Below the pieces are notes generated by a model. It was not told where the DNA came from. It saw only the letters and a program-made list of their open reading frames with translations, and made no database searches. Below are positions 33,061 through 46,280 of a stretch of DNA of 64,000 nucleotides, piece by piece (positions within the stretch are counted from its first letter, which is position 1; each line of letters begins with the position of its first letter). Both the position numbers and the translations under genes were made by a program. The stretch covers positions 2,604,001 through 2,668,000 of the forward strand of contig JBAIAC010000021.1 of the NCBI GenBank assembly GCA_037349315.1. Reading direction: 5' to 3'. Origin of the DNA: Chelydra serpentina. Lineage: Eukaryota; Chordata; Testudines; Chelydridae.

Positions 33061-34154
33061 TTTCAAGGGGGGGAGAAAGTAGGTTTTCAGGCACTGATCC
33101 TGAATACAAACGTTTATTAGCCAAGCAACTTTATGTGGGAGCCATTCCCCCCCCCCACCCCCACCCCACCCCTCCTCCGCATACAGGGCTGTATTTATTT
33201 CCCAACCCCAGGTCCAACTGCCATAACTGACACTTTGGAATGACCCATTCTCCTACCTCCCCCACCATAATACAGGGTTACTGTTACCCCAAAAATGGCA
33301 TTTGGGGGCACTTCTTTATAACCTGCCTATTTCCCCCTTAGTCTGTTATTCGTGAGGTAAAAGTTCCTGGGGCTGTTAAGGAAACACTAAAGGACACGGC
33401 TATAACCTTCTGATAATGTAATTGACACAGGCAGTATTCTTTCCAAAACCAAGTATCTGATTGATATAACTAATAATCCCTAATAAAGTGTATCCTAAAA
33501 CTCCTAAATAAGGCACAAAATCCCAAAGACACAAATCCCATTTGAAAATTAAAGAGCACTTAAACTACAATAGCATTTAGTTCAAATGATTCTAAGCAAA
33601 GCAATTCATTGCAAGTAGTCAGTTTGCAACAAATTGCTGACAACAGATCTTAAATTACTTTAAAGTTTATATATCTACACACTGGTACAGCATGGGGGTC
33701 GCACGGAGAGCCACCCGAGAGCTGCCCCTGGCCCACTGCCTGAGCTTCAGGGATGTGCAGAGCACACAGCCGCGTGGCCGCGCTGCCCAGCCCACTCCCA
33801 GAGCCTGCTCCTACACCGGCCCCTGGCCTGAGCTCTGGGGTGGGACCGGCAAGTGCACACAGCTGCGTGGCTGAGCAGCCTGGCCCAGCGACGGAGCTCA
33901 GCGGCCGGACTTGGAATACCTCCCCGGCCCCTGGTAAAATAGGATGGGGCCAGGAGGGGATGGGAAGGGGAAGGGCCAGATGGGAAAAGTGTGGGAGTCC
34001 TGGGTTAGGGATGGGGTGGGGAGGAGTCACGTGGGGAGATCCCGGCCCCCAGGCTAAGGGTGAAGCGGGGAGGGGACATGTGGGGAGGTCACGTGGCTCC
34101 CTTAGGGTGGTGCCCCTTTAGCCTCCCCAGTAGCTGCTGCTGTAAGTATACTTA

Positions 34155-34177
34155 ACACACACACACACACACACACA
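34155..34177. repeat. (CA)n microsatellite, copy 2
   Basis: About eleven CA units, followed by the segment missing from copy 1. Confidence 0.9.
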
Positions 34178-34178
34178 A

Positions 34179-34525
34179 AGTATACACATACTAATCCTAT
34201 ATACTATCCTATAAACTAAACCATAATTAAAAGAATATTAAGCGTATGCTATATAAATCGATCCCGGAAGTGCTCGCCCTTGACACCGGTACTCCTGTTC
34301 CGCGAGAGGAGTACGCGGAGTCGACGGGGGAGCCTGCCTGCCGGGTGTGGACCCGCGGTAAGTACCTTGCAGTTCCAACTAAGATACTTCGACTTCAGCT
34401 ACGTTATTCACGAACTGGGGGGTTAGTGTGGAGCAGACCTTAGAAAAGTTCCCTCACTTGTTGCCCATGCTCAGTCTTGACCACTACCCCAGAATTCGGA
34501 TTGACAGCTCCGACCTTTAGCACAA
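34179..34525. other. Segment absent from copy 1 (MITE-like), copy 2
   Basis: Bounded by CACAA on both sides (34174-34178 and 34521-34525); copy 1 keeps a single CACAA. Part of it resembles the interior and right end of the Harbinger-type MITEs (GTCGACGGGGGAGCCTGC type core; GTGTGGAGCAGACCTTA end). Deletion in copy 1 through the 5-bp repeat is the simplest reading. Confidence 0.6.
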
Positions 34526-36835
34526 GGTGTGACCAGGACAAGTGGCTTCCAATCAGCTAATGGTTTAACTAACTGACCATCCGTCACCCCTCACTGCGCC
34601 TGCCCCATAGTGGCGGATCTCGCACGTGCTCCCGGTTCTCCTTCACCCCCGAGCTGTGACTCTGCACAGACACGGCCACACACACTTAGCTTTACCAGCA
34701 GCCAGCGCAACTTTTTTTCCCCCTTTTTTCTGCAGAAATCCAAAGTTCTCACTGAGCCGGCTCAGGGCCCGCAGCAGCCGCCGCAGGGCGGAGTGACGTC
34801 TCCTTACTCAGAGCGGAGACCAGACCTACAACGCCGGGACTGGAGAATCGTCTCTAGTGACACCGTGTTTACTCCCTTCGCCCGCCCCAGCCACCCCCAT
34901 GGGCAGGAGAACAGGGAACTGCCCGCCTGGCCTGGGGAGGGACCATTCGCACCCTGACATGGGGGGGATGGCAAATAACGTAAGGGCAAAGATTTTTCTT
35001 GACATTCCTGACAGCAAAAAAAAAAAAAAAAATGAAATGGGCTCCCCCGTGACTGTGTCGCCCCTGCTCCCGCCACCAGCGAGATGGTTCCATCCAGCGC
35101 AGAGCCAGGCACTAAACTCCCAGCTCATGGAACGAACCATTTCCCTATTGGGAGGGGGAGCTCTCATGCAGCATAAAATGCCAAAGGTTCAAAACTGACC
35201 TCTTCTGTTATGTTCCTCTAAATGTTTAAATTCAAATCCTTTAAAAGTTTTCTCTTCTCTTTAGTGACAGGGGTAGTATTTACCAAATCAATAGGTTTGA
35301 AAATATTCTTAGGGATCCCTCCCCTCATCCAGCAGAGAATGGGCCCTGCCAAAGTGGCAGTTATGGCAGTTGGACAGACCCCTCCCCCACCCCATCCTGG
35401 TCAGGCCTGGCCTGGCGGGACTTTAAACTCTTCACCCTATGGCAGGGTGGGGGTTAATTGGGTCTGTCTGTCCTGTCTGCACTGGGGCAAGTGGGCGGGG
35501 TGATCCTGTAGCGAGTTAAGGGCTGAGGAGGGGGAATCCTCCATCGACAGGGGAAAGCCCAGGCTGGTCAGGGCGGCTGATCCCCCTCACCCTCTGAGGG
35601 GGAAGTTGGGGGTGGAGAAGAAGACAATAATGTTCAGCCCATTATGAGTTTTCAAATCATACTTCAAAAGGCATACTTTGTACAAATGTGATCATTATCC
35701 TGATAAGGGGTGAACATAGAGGTACAGACTGTCACACTAATACGGAAAGGTAAGTATGTACCGACTCTGGAGAAATGTTTTGCACCAGATACCTCTTCAC
35801 TCTGTTCCAAACGATGAACTCAGTTTTGCTCATATTTGTATTCTCCTCATTTAGAAGACAGAAAATTCCAGATTCCGCAAACCTTACACACCTTTTCTCA
35901 TCTAATTATGAACACAAGGGTTTAGCTGGTATTAGACCATAGCACACAAGTAGCATAAAACCATAGAAATATTTGCACCAAAGGTACCTAGCACACAGTT
36001 CATATTTGACAAACCTTAACAGAACATACATCTTGCATCTGACAGATGTCGCATATACTATGAACAAAGGTTAGAACAATTGAACTACTAGTAAATTTGT
36101 ACAATAAAGCTTAACATGAGCAGAGTATTCTGGATTATTTTAACTAGTTTAGAGTTCTAACACCCCCATTTCTTGAGTAGAAATAATGTTTAAAGGCTGA
36201 TTACAACCGAGCTGAACTGCAGCTGGCATAACCAGCTCCAGAAAGAAAGGCAAGATGGCTGCTTCTCCCCAACAACATCTCCCAAGAGTGACTGGAACGT
36301 AACAAAGTCAGCACTGCAGGGAAGATTGCAGATCTTCACTTACACACATGGCAGTGCAGCCATTTCAGACTTAAATTTCTCTTGTATTATTTTATTCCCT
36401 CCAAGAACGATGAGACAACAGTGACATAAAGTCCCATCTCATCATCGCCCTCTGACAGAGAGGAATGGCCACAGGTTACCCCAGCTTGAGGAATGGGGAG
36501 ACAACGACCCGGTACTGCTGCTCAGTTTGATCTGTGGATGTCGCTGGGATTAGTTTCGCTCCCTCTCTATTCCGGAATCTCTCTCCTGAAACAATGTTCT
36601 CTGGGCTGCCTGATCCCTTGCAGGATCCCACCTATCCCTACCCTGTGACCCCTGGCTGTTTCATATCCATGTCACACTCTGGGTTAAGACTGCAACTCCA
36701 CAAGTTGGTTACAGAAAGCACTTACAACAAGCAGCAAACCCAAGCCCCAGTCTGCAAAGCAGAGCAAACTTGCCCAGAGAGATTTTCCTGCACTCCTTGC
36801 CACTTGGTGTCAAGGCTGAGATCCAGGTACATGTC

Positions 36836-37077
36836 AGGGCTTGTCTACACTACCGCGCGGGGTCGATCTAATATGCCACAACTTCAACTACATGAATAGC
36901 GTAGCTAGTCGACGTAGTTAGATCTACTTACCGCAGTGAAGACACCGCGGTAAGTTGATAGCTGATGCTCTCCCATTCAACTGCGCTTGCGCTCCTCGTT
37001 CTAGGGGAGTACCAGTGTCAACCGCCGCTGTATCGATTGCTCCCTTCCAATCCGGTGGGTAGTGTAGACAAGACCTA
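36836..37077. mobile_element. MITE C at the copy 2/3 phase point
   Basis: Counterpart of 17553-17796 with ends AGGGCTTGTCTACACTACC and GGGTAGTGTAGACAAGACCT, better matched here. Confidence 0.72.
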
Positions 37078-37084
37078 AGTATTA

Positions 37085-37348
37085 GGGCTAATGTACACTA
37101 GAAGTGCTGCAGTTCCCACTAGTGTTCAAGACACCAAGGTAGCATTCAAGACGCTCTACTCAAATGGGAGAGAGCTCCCTGTCAGCATAACACCGCTACC
37201 TCCCTCAGAGGTGGTAGCTATGTTGGCAGGGAAACTCTCCCATCAACATAGCTCAGTTTACACCAGTGCTTAGGATGGTATATTTTACACCACACCGGGA
37301 TGTGGATGAGTGTTCTGGTAAGTTATAAGTTCTAGTGTACACAAGCCC
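37085..37348. mobile_element. MITE B, copy 3
   Basis: Counterpart of 81-344. Confidence 0.65.
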
Positions 37349-37458
37349 TAGATGGCATTCAAGTGCCATTAACTCATCCAGGAACACAAATCTGAGTTGT
37401 ATATAAACAAAAAGAAGCCATTATAATAGCAAGTAACTGACATCTATCATCCCCGCCC

Positions 37459-37683
37459 TTACCTTTTTTCTGGTGTATGACTTCTGATGGCACAATGAAT
37501 TAGATGATGGGTAAGTGATGTAGTCACGCTAATCGTGATAGCAGCATCCACAGATGTCAAGCATCTGCATGTGCCATCAAGATGATAAAGAAGGCAGTCC
37601 ATAACCAAACGGCAGGCTGCTTGTTGACCCTGTAACTCCAATTTCCAACCTTCTGGTCCTACCTGGCATTGCTTGCTTGACAA
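37459..37683 (-). other. Conserved 74-codon ORF, copy 3
   Basis: Counterpart of 455-679; ITISVT as in copy 1, SSKQ as in copy 2. Confidence 0.3.
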
Positions 37684-38261
37684 TTAGGTGTGAAGACAGG
37701 GCCCTGGCTGCATTATGCATGAAGCTTGCTTCATAATTTTATCTCAAAGCCAAATCAAAACAACCTTCCTTTTGATTCAGTACTATGAGGGGCACACAGG
37801 GGATCTCACAGCCTTTCATTAACTCAGGAGACGAAAGTTCCTTTTCAGTGTCTGCCAGTATCTTTACCCATTATTCCTTTTTCCAAACAGAAACATCCCA
37901 GAAGAAATAAAATAATTAATTCAATTTGTAGAGCCTGAGAGGAACGGAGCCACAGTGAAGAAATGGCTTGGGAGAAACCAGGACCTCCAAAGTGCAGTCT
38001 TGGCTCCAGTCATCTCTCTCTAAGCTGCAGCCCATAATGCCCAAAATAGAATATTTCAGTACCTCTAGGGTTAAATATTCACATCTCCAGGACCATAAAA
38101 ATTATTTTAACAAACTGAGCACCTAAACTCATGTCTGCTTAGTGAAAGGGTGGGAACATTATAGAGTGAAAGCAAGTTCTCCATCTTTTACAGACTTTGG
38201 GAACAGGGTGAAGTAAGAGATTGAAGAGGTGCCCTCCATCGAACACAAGGGTCAGGAGTCT

Positions 38262-39700
38262 CTATTCTGAGTGGGTGCTCTGGTGTTTAGTAAGATGTGA
38301 TGAGCGAGCAAAGCGCTTCCCACACTGAGCGCAGGAATATGGTCGCTCTCCTGGGTGAGTTCTCCGATGCTGAGTAAGAGATGATGAGCGAGCAAAGTGC
38401 ATCCCACACTGAATGCAGGAATATGGTCGCTCTCCTGAATGGATTTTCAGATGTTCAGTGAGAGATGATGAGTGAGCAAAGCACTTCCCACACTGAGTGC
38501 AGGGATAGGGTCGCTCTCCTGAATGGATTCTCAGGTGGTTGGTGAGGCCTGACAATTGGGTGAAACTTTTCCCGCACTCAGTGCAGCAATAGGGTTTCTC
38601 TCCAGTGTGGATTCTCTGGTGGTTTTTGAGATGATCTTTAGACACAAAGCCTTTTCCACAGTCAGTGCAGTAATGGAGTTTCCCAGTGTGGACTCCCTGG
38701 TGTCTAGCGAGACTGTCTCGATAACGGAATAATTTCCCACATTCAGCACAGCGATGGAGAGTCCCCACATTATGGGTTTCCTGGTGTCTCCTGAGAGTTT
38801 GAGGGAGACTGAATTTTTTCCCACACTCAGCACAGCAATAGGGCTGCTCCCCAGTGTGAATACTCTGATGTCTGATCAGATGTTCTCGTTGGGAAAAAAT
38901 TTTCCCACACTCATGGCACAAGAAGGGTCTCTCTTTGCTGTGGATTTTCAGGTGTCTAGTAAGACCTGATGAAACTTTGAAACCTTTCCCACATTGGTTA
39001 CAGCGATGGGGTCTCTTTTCTGAGTGGATTGCCTGATGATTACGAAATGTTGAGGAATCCATAAATCGCTTTCCACACTCAGGGCAGGCATAGGGTCTCT
39101 CTCCTGAGTGGACTCTCTTGTGGACGTTAAGAGCGGATATATAGAAGAATCTTTTTCCACACTCCGCACAGCAATAGGGTCTCTCTCCCGTATGTATTCT
39201 CTGGTGGACAATGAGAAATGATAACTTGTAGAATATCTTCCCACATTCAGAGCAGGGATGGTCTCTCTTCTTTTTGTGAACTTTCCCATGTGCTCTGAAC
39301 TCCTTCTTTCTCCTGAAGCTCTCCCCACACTCACTACAGTGATACAGTTCCTGTCTCCTATGAACCATCCAGTGGTGGCTTATCAGATCTCTCTGCACCT
39401 TGAATTCTTCTCTGCACACACGGCAGGTAAATAGGCTCTTTCTGGGCTCAGATTTTCCCTCTGCAGGAGGCTTTAGATATGGCCTGGATCTCCTCTGATG
39501 GCCTCTTGAGGTTGCTGGCTCGTTCCTGATCAGATTTTTCCTCTGCCTTTGTGGCCTGCGCTGCCTCTTGTGGTGTCTTCCCCTCTCAGTTTTCCGGGAA
39601 TGATTTTCCCCTGATGTCCCTGGGAAAGGCCTGAGTGGCTCCAGGTTGCCAGGCCCTTCCGCAGGAGTCTGCCCCTCAGCCCTGCTCAGGCTCCTCGCCC
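38262..39700 (-). CDS. KRAB zinc-finger protein, copy 3: 14-finger exon (exon 4)
   Basis: Joins with 44479-44605, 42749-42862 and 40286-40375 for 589 aa. All base-contact residues equal those of copy 2, so the two proteins should read the same DNA site. Copy 3 has K in the linker after finger 2, like copy 1, and I before the finger 7 helix. In the pre-finger region one more change is seen (QRRPQ for QVRPQ). Predicted nuclear repressor of the KRAB-ZNF family. Confidence 0.92.
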
Positions 39701-40285
39701 CTGCTTGGTGGGGAAGAGAATCCAGATGTTATTTCTTGTGCTGCTCACAAAGGGAAACCACTAATATTCTCAGCAGGGGGATGTGCCTGAGAAAGCTCCA
39801 CACTCCTCCCCTCAGAACAGGGCCGACCCTCAGCATTTAAGTGCAAGAGGCCAAACTTCCAGGGCCCCAGCACTGGGGAAGGAGAATAAGGTCAGTGTCT
39901 CAGAGGCCCTGATAATAGCCCTCAAAGTAAATATGAAAATCAGCCCCCACAATTCTCTCCCTATTCTGAGGCCCATCACCACACACCAGCAGTGACACCC
40001 CTTTCCCGAGGGACGCACAGGGAACACTCACACTGTAATGGGATGTTCTATGGAACATCCATGTTCTATGGAAAATGGGGGAGGGGGAGAGACTCGGGGA
40101 ATCTGCGTAAGGGGAGAGATGGAGTTTCTAAGGGGATATCAGGGTGAGGAGTTGTAGCACTTCTCATGTTTGGGCTGCAATCCCTAATATAATACTCTGG
40201 GAGGGGAGAGTTTCCAGCTGATGGACGATTCCTGAAATGAGCTCTCTGGCTCCCACTGATGCAAAGGGCAGAGCTGGTTCCCTAC

Positions 40286-40375
40286 CTGCTCCAGGGGAAG
40301 AGCTTTGTGTGAGGAAGAAGCCCAAGGAGCTTTCAATTGCTGACCAGTCCCATGTCTCTTCTGCATCTGGAAAAT
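40286..40375 (-). CDS. KRAB-ZNF copy 3, exon 3 (acidic linker)
   Basis: Same sites. A silent ACC to ACA change in the threonine of EETW is the only difference seen. Confidence 0.7.
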
Positions 40376-42394
40376 CTGCACCAAGACAAAAGGGTTTTTT
40401 TTGACACCACATAGACCGAATGAACATCACTGAGAGAATCCGTTTCTCCTGCACTGTAAATTACTCATTTATGGTCACTGTTGGACAGTGGGTTCCACAA
40501 TGCACAAGAGGAGAAGCTATTTGGGGCTCGACAGTTATTTTCTACTGTGGTAGCGCAATTAAGATCGTGCTTCCATAGCATGAGGTGCTGCACAAAATTA
40601 GAGAGAGACGCCCTGATGTTGAAGAGCGTATATACTAAATACACAAAGGGTGGGAGAGAACCACAGTCAAAGGAGTAACTTGTGGTTTAAATAATTGGGT
40701 CTACAAATGTACCCTAATTGGCAGTTTAATTGTAAAAACTGTGAGGAAGTTTATAAAATGTTACATTATCTTACAACAATAAATGTTGATGGGAAAAGGT
40801 GCAAAATATAAACAAGTCAATGGCACTAGTCTAGATAATAAACATATCATAAATAAATATAAATATAATAACTATAAATAATAAATAGATAATAAAGGCC
40901 TATAATGCAATTCAAGGACAGTGTTAAATTGATGGCTGTAAACAACAGCAGTGTGGAACTGCACATTAGCGAACCAAAAATGACTGAGTTAGAATTTAGG
41001 CCTGGTAGAAAAACAATGAGGGGCTGGGTTATTTTGGCCATTACTTCCTTTTGGGGTTTCTCAAAAGAGAACACTTTCAGGGGAAAATAAAGGAGCGGGA
41101 CTGAATGCAACCCTTGCTGACTGAAAAAACAACAGCAGGACCGTGCCAACAACTGCTGCAGTGAGCAATACCATCATGCTACCACCCTGATCCTCTCTTG
41201 GGACCCCAGATCTTCGTCCTAATCCGAAGAGGTGTTTTAACAAGACCGCGCCAGAGAAAGGGAGCCGGAGGATATTGCCACTGTTAACAGTTCTGGCTAA
41301 CTCCTCCAAATCACCTGGAATGTGACATTTTGTCCCCATCCCTCCTAACCCTCATGAATTCTTCCCATTCCCCACCATATTTCTTCTCTTTCTTATTCTT
41401 CTCCCTTTGCCTTCTAGTAAATAACAGTCTGGCTTAGCTGGCCAAAAATGCCATAGTTTGAAACCTTGCTGTAAGCCTGTGATCAAAGAGGCAGCCAAAT
41501 GCATTGTCCAGAACAGACTAACGCTCAACAGGTTTGCCAGGCAGGTCTCCAATTGCCTGATCAGACCATGTGCTGTGCATGTGTTTCTCCAGCCATGAAG
41601 TGGCAAGTAAGAGTAAACCTGAGTCAGAAGCCGCATGTTCTATCTATGCTGTTCTTTTCTCTTCCCTCTTGAGTGTGTTTATCTTGTTTAGTCTCCCAGG
41701 AAATGGGATCGGATTTTAATAATATCAACAACAGCGCCAGCCCATTTCAACTAGCTGCTTCTCTTTTCCCCAAAAGGACAGTTACCACCATTTTTAATAC
41801 CATCTAAAAGACTTTCAAACACAGGCCTTTTGTCTAAAGAATCTCTCTGGGTATAGGGAAAGGAAACAAGGGACATTGTCAAAATAAATGTTCTTAGGTC
41901 ATACCTGACATTTCAAATGCCTTAACTCTTTTTCCTTCTTTTTCTGTATCTTTAATAAAAGAATCGAAAGAATTTTTTGTGGTGTATTCCATGGTATTAC
42001 GCAGGCTTCTGTCTCTGTATTCCAAACCCCAAACCTTATTTAAGGCTCTTTAATGTTGGCCCTAACAGTGTCATGTTAACACCTTTGTCTTTTTGGGTCC
42101 ATATAGTCTATATGAATTAATACAATATTGTCCAAGCTCAGCCAGCAGCTTAGTGGCAGAATGAGGAATAGAGTCCATGTTTCCTCACTCCCACAACATG
42201 ATGGTGCCTCCCAAGCAGTCCTGGAGAGTAATAAGGAAATCCCTTATTATTGTCAACTGAGAACCCAGAGAACCGATGGAACGATGTTGGGTCCCTACAA
42301 AACTGGGCCTGAACTGGGAAGGGAGATTCCCAAGTGCTGCTCGGCCAGTGATTCACACAGCCAGGGAGGGGTTACAAACACTTTGATAGACGGG

Positions 42395-42656
42395 ATTACA
42401 ATTCTAAATGATGTTGACAAACTGGAGAATTGGTCTGAAATCAACAAGGTGAAATTGAAGAAACAAGTTCAAAATAGTTCACTTAGGAAGGAAAAATGAA
42501 ATGAACAATAGAAAATGGGGAATAACTGGCTTGGCAGCAGTGCAGCAGAAAAGAACATGGGGGTTACAGTGGATCATGAATTGAATGAGAGCCAACAATG
42601 TGATACTGCTGCAAAAAAGCCTAATGACATTAGACTAAAAGACTAACATTCTGGGA
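42395..42656 (+). mobile_element. Old CR1 ORF2 fragment, copy 3
   Basis: Counterpart of 7570-7835. Confidence 0.78.
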
Positions 42657-42748
42657 TGTATTGTCACTTTGGCCAAAATGTATCAGCATTTCAGCTGCCT
42701 TCAAGCTACTCATTCATTCCCTGCAATTCACTTTAACTCCTTCCTCAC

Positions 42749-42862
42749 CTGGGCGGGTGCCCCTCAGGACGTCATCATCTTCGTCTTCTGTGGGACCCTG
42801 CACACACAGCTCTTCCCCTCGCTCTATGCTGGAGATCACCACTGGCTTGGGGGTTTGGATTC
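42749..42862 (-). CDS. KRAB-ZNF copy 3, exon 2 (KRAB linker exon)
   Basis: Sequence identical by eye to copy 2, with the same splice sites and phase. Confidence 0.86.
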
Positions 42863-43317
42863 CTGTTCAGAGAAAAGCATCACCCCTAAGAACTTCTAAG
42901 AACATTGTGGAGGTCCATACGCAATGTTTGTGCCAGTCAGGCTATGAGCAAATTGTGAAGGCTAATAGGCAATTGTTTTCCATGGAAACATGAACTGCAT
43001 CTTATGGTCAACACTCCTGGTGCGCAGCAGTGGCGGGATATTGAGTTGCAAACAACCTCGCACCTGGGGAAAGGGCAAACAGAGAGGACTGCAGTGTCTG
43101 AAAGGATTGTGGGGAAACATGTGGCAAAAGCTGGATATTTCTCCTTGTCCTAGGAAAGTTACTCTACTATCGCCCAGCACCCCTCTCCCTCCTATGGATA
43201 TGTTTACATAGGAATTAAACACCTGTACCTGGCCTGGATCAGATGACTTGGGCTTGAGGGGCTCGGGCTGCGGGATTTCAAAATTGCTGAGTGGATATTT
43301 GGAGGGAGGGTCCCAGA

Positions 43318-43764
43318 CAGGGCCGTAGTTACCTATATTCAAAGTGCCCCAAATTTCCTGGTGCCCTACACAGCTGCATGCTGCTCCAGTCCCTGCTCTG
43401 CCTCTTCCCTCTTCCCCATGGCCCCCGCCCATGCTCCGCCCCGCCCCTTCCCACCCCAGCTCTGTCCCCACTCCACTCCTTCCCCAAATCCCCCACCCCT
43501 GCTCCACCCCTGCCCCACCCCCACTCCCCTGAGGACTGCAGCAGGGTTGGGCCTCCACTGACTGGCGGCAGGAAGTGCAGCACCACGCCACCGGTGAGTG
43601 CTGGCGGGCGGTACTCCACTGTCCCCCAAGATAACATCATCCCTCCCCATGCCTCCCACGGAGGCCTGGAGCCAGCCACTCCCCCCCTGCAGAGGCCTGG
43701 GGCCCCAAACACACTCCCTGCGGGGGGCCTGAGTAGGGCCCTAGAATGGCTAGTGATGGCCCTG
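43318..43764. mobile_element. hAT-type MITE, copy 3
   Basis: 8-bp GTCCCAGA repeats at 43310-43317 and 43765-43772. Confidence 0.85.
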
Positions 43765-44088
43765 GTCCCAGAGTCCAAGCTACAACCGCAGCATGAACAT
43801 ATACACGGCAATTTTTAGCCCCCCAGACTGAGTCCCATGTTCTGAGTCAACTGACCCAAGCAAATGACAGCCGTGGTGTTGGTCTTTTATACCAGCTTAG
43901 ATAAACCCAGTCTGTCTTTCTCCTTAACTGTGGTGTTGGCTGGCCTTTCATCCTGTAGCCTGCAGAACACACAACGCTTTTCTGCTCATGTGCTCTGTCT
44001 GGGGAACTACAAGAGACACAATTCTCTTGCATTAAACTGTGGAGCACAAGTGACGATGGGTGGAAGGATCTCCTCTTGAAGATACGCA

Positions 44089-44293
44089 GTGTAGCTGTAG
44101 ACGTATCAGTCCCAAGATATTAGAGAGACCAGGTGAATGAGGTAATATCTTTTATTGGACCAACTTCTGTTGGTGAGAGAGAGAAGCTTTCCTTTCCCAG
44201 ACCTGAAGAAGAGCTGTGTGTGACTCAAAAGCTCGTCTCTCTCACCAACAGAAGTTGGCCCAATAAAGGATATTACCTCACCCACCTGGTCTC
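44089..44293. repeat. Foldback element, copy 3
   Basis: Counterpart of 9206-9410; arms intact. Confidence 0.8.
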
Positions 44294-44478
44294 CCTATAA
44301 ACTGGCTGCTCTGCTCAATTAAACATGCCTCTGTCCATCCACACCCACGCACCCCTCCATCGAACCCAATAGACACCGTTCCACCCAACCACTCACACCA
44401 ATGCTCCATCTCAGTTACTGTGTCTCTGTGCAACAGCCAGTGCACTGGGGCCCCGATCTCACAGACACAGCTCCTCAC

Positions 44479-44605
44479 CTAACGAGACCAGAGTCTGGTA
44501 ATTTTCCCACATGACGTGTTTGTAAAGTTGCCTTTGCTCCTCGCCCAGCAGCGCCCACTCCGCTGGGGAGAAATACATGGCCACATCCTCAAACGTCACC
44601 GACAT
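44479..44605 (-). CDS. KRAB-ZNF copy 3, exon 1 coding (KRAB-A box)
   Basis: 127 bp, ATG at 44605-44603. Protein identical to copy 2 in this exon. Confidence 0.92.
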
Positions 44606-45294
44606 CTGAAAGGACAAACAACCCAACTCAGCATGGCAAAGTTTACACACTGGTAGAGGAACAGCTGTTGCAGGTGATGCAGACGTAGAGGGGTCCACGC
44701 AACTGGGAGGGCTCTGGGAGGCTTGAAAGTTCGTACAATTATTATAGGTGCAGATTTGCCACCGTGTGAAAAAAGTAATGGCCAGCGTTTTTCTGTGACT
44801 TGTTTTCTGTGTCGATGACTCACCCCACACTGGTGGCTCCAGCAGATGCGCCCGGTCCCTGGCTGTGGTGTTGTATCCTGGCACAAAGGGTTGCACCACT
44901 GCTGAGGGTTAGTCCTCCTGACTCTCTGTCATGAAGGGACAGGCCGGCCAAACGTCAGTGAGTGTCGCAGCAACCTGGAGCTCCAGATCACAGTCCCACT
45001 GACACTTAGCCTGCACACCCGACGCTATCACCATGCTGGAGGGCTGGGCAGACCAAACCTGGGCAGCACGGCAACCTCACATGCCATGATGCAATGCCCA
45101 GAACAGGACACAGGGCCCAGCCCCTCAAGACCCTGCTGGAGCCACTGCTGCGGGGTGAGAGCGGGGAACTGGACTCAGCCATACAGAATACAGGAGCTGC
45201 TGGAGCTGCACTGTGGGGTGAGTACAGGGTGTGTTCGCTCTCCAGTCGCTCCATCCCTGGGCTTGCCCTCTGTATTGGGCGGGAATTAGAGTTA

Positions 45295-45412
45295 CATTGA
45301 TGTAGCATTGTCGGTCGCAGGATATTAGAGAGACAAGGCGGGGGAGGGAGGTGAGATCTCTTTCTGGATCAACTTCTGTTGGCGAAAGAGAGAAATGCTT
45401 GAGCTACGCAGA
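45295..45412. repeat. Half foldback-related repeat, copy 3
   Basis: Counterpart of 10408-10535, with a short GGGAGGGAG expansion. Confidence 0.55.
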
Positions 45413-45599
45413 CCAGGGACCTAGAGCCAGACTCCAGCAGGAGCCCAAATGTCTGCACCGCAATTAAACTGCCCCTGGGCTGAGCCACAGCAGCTGGAAC
45501 AGCCGGGCTGCAGGTTTTAGTTGCCCCCTAGACAGACCCTGGGAGCCCCCGCCAGAGAGCTGTCGCTCAGGCAGTAGCAGCCCAGGCTTCTAGCTCTGG

Positions 45600-46280
45600 A
45601 GGTCCCTGGCTGAATCCCCAACACACTGGCCGATGGGGCCGTCACAGACGGAACCTCCCACCCCCACCGGTACCCACGGGCTCAGTGCAGCCTCCCCCCG
45701 CGCCTCCCATCGCCAGTGTGTGCAGCGGCCCCAGCCCGGCCCCGAACCCCGCTCCCGAGCAGGCTGGTCCCAGCCCCAGGAGCACGGGCCGGAGGAACTG
45801 TCCGAAAGGACCTGCCCCCAGCCCGCCTCCAGCCCCGGCCGGTGCCGGCTCTGCGGGAACGGGGAAGAACCCGGCACCCCCGTAGCACCTCCCCGGGGCA
45901 GGGACCCGCCTGCCCCAATAGCGGGGGAGCGGTGGGGGGTCTCGGTCGGTCTCTCGAGGGCTGGGGCGCGGACCCTTCCGGGCTCCGCTGCACAAACCGG
46001 CCCCCGGGGGGATCTCTCCGGTCCCGGGCGCGGTTCGGCTCCGCCCCCAGCAGCTTCCTCCCCGGGCCCCGCTCACCGCCCCGGCGCTGGGGCTGCAGCC
46101 TGCAGAGGGGGCTCGCTCCCGCACGCGCCGGGCTCGGCTCCCAGGTCTCCGCGGCTGGCACGAGAAGGTCCCTCCCTGAGCCCGGCCCCCCCCTCCCGCA
46201 GTAATTCCTGGGCGTGTCTAGGATGTGGAGGACTCTGAGCTCGGTGGGTTTAACCCTTAATCATCTCGGTAGGGGGAGCG
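45600..46280 (-). promoter_or_regulatory. CpG-rich promoter and candidate 5' UTR exon, ZNF copy 3
   Basis: Donor GGCG|GTGAGC ends the candidate exon at 46077. It shares the deletion of about 50 bp with copy 2 and has small further deletions, including a few bases inside the candidate exon. Confidence 0.7.

Larger units (their letters stand above)
17724..37004. repeat. Tandem segmental duplication, copy 2
   Basis: Nearly identical to copy 3 and more distant from copies 1 and 4. It shares with copy 3 the Penelope-like element at the same site, a deletion of about 50 bp beside the CpG-rich first exon, and a deletion of about 65 bp upstream of the Penelope site. These shared changes make copies 2 and 3 the most recent duplicates in the window. 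Confidence 0.95.
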
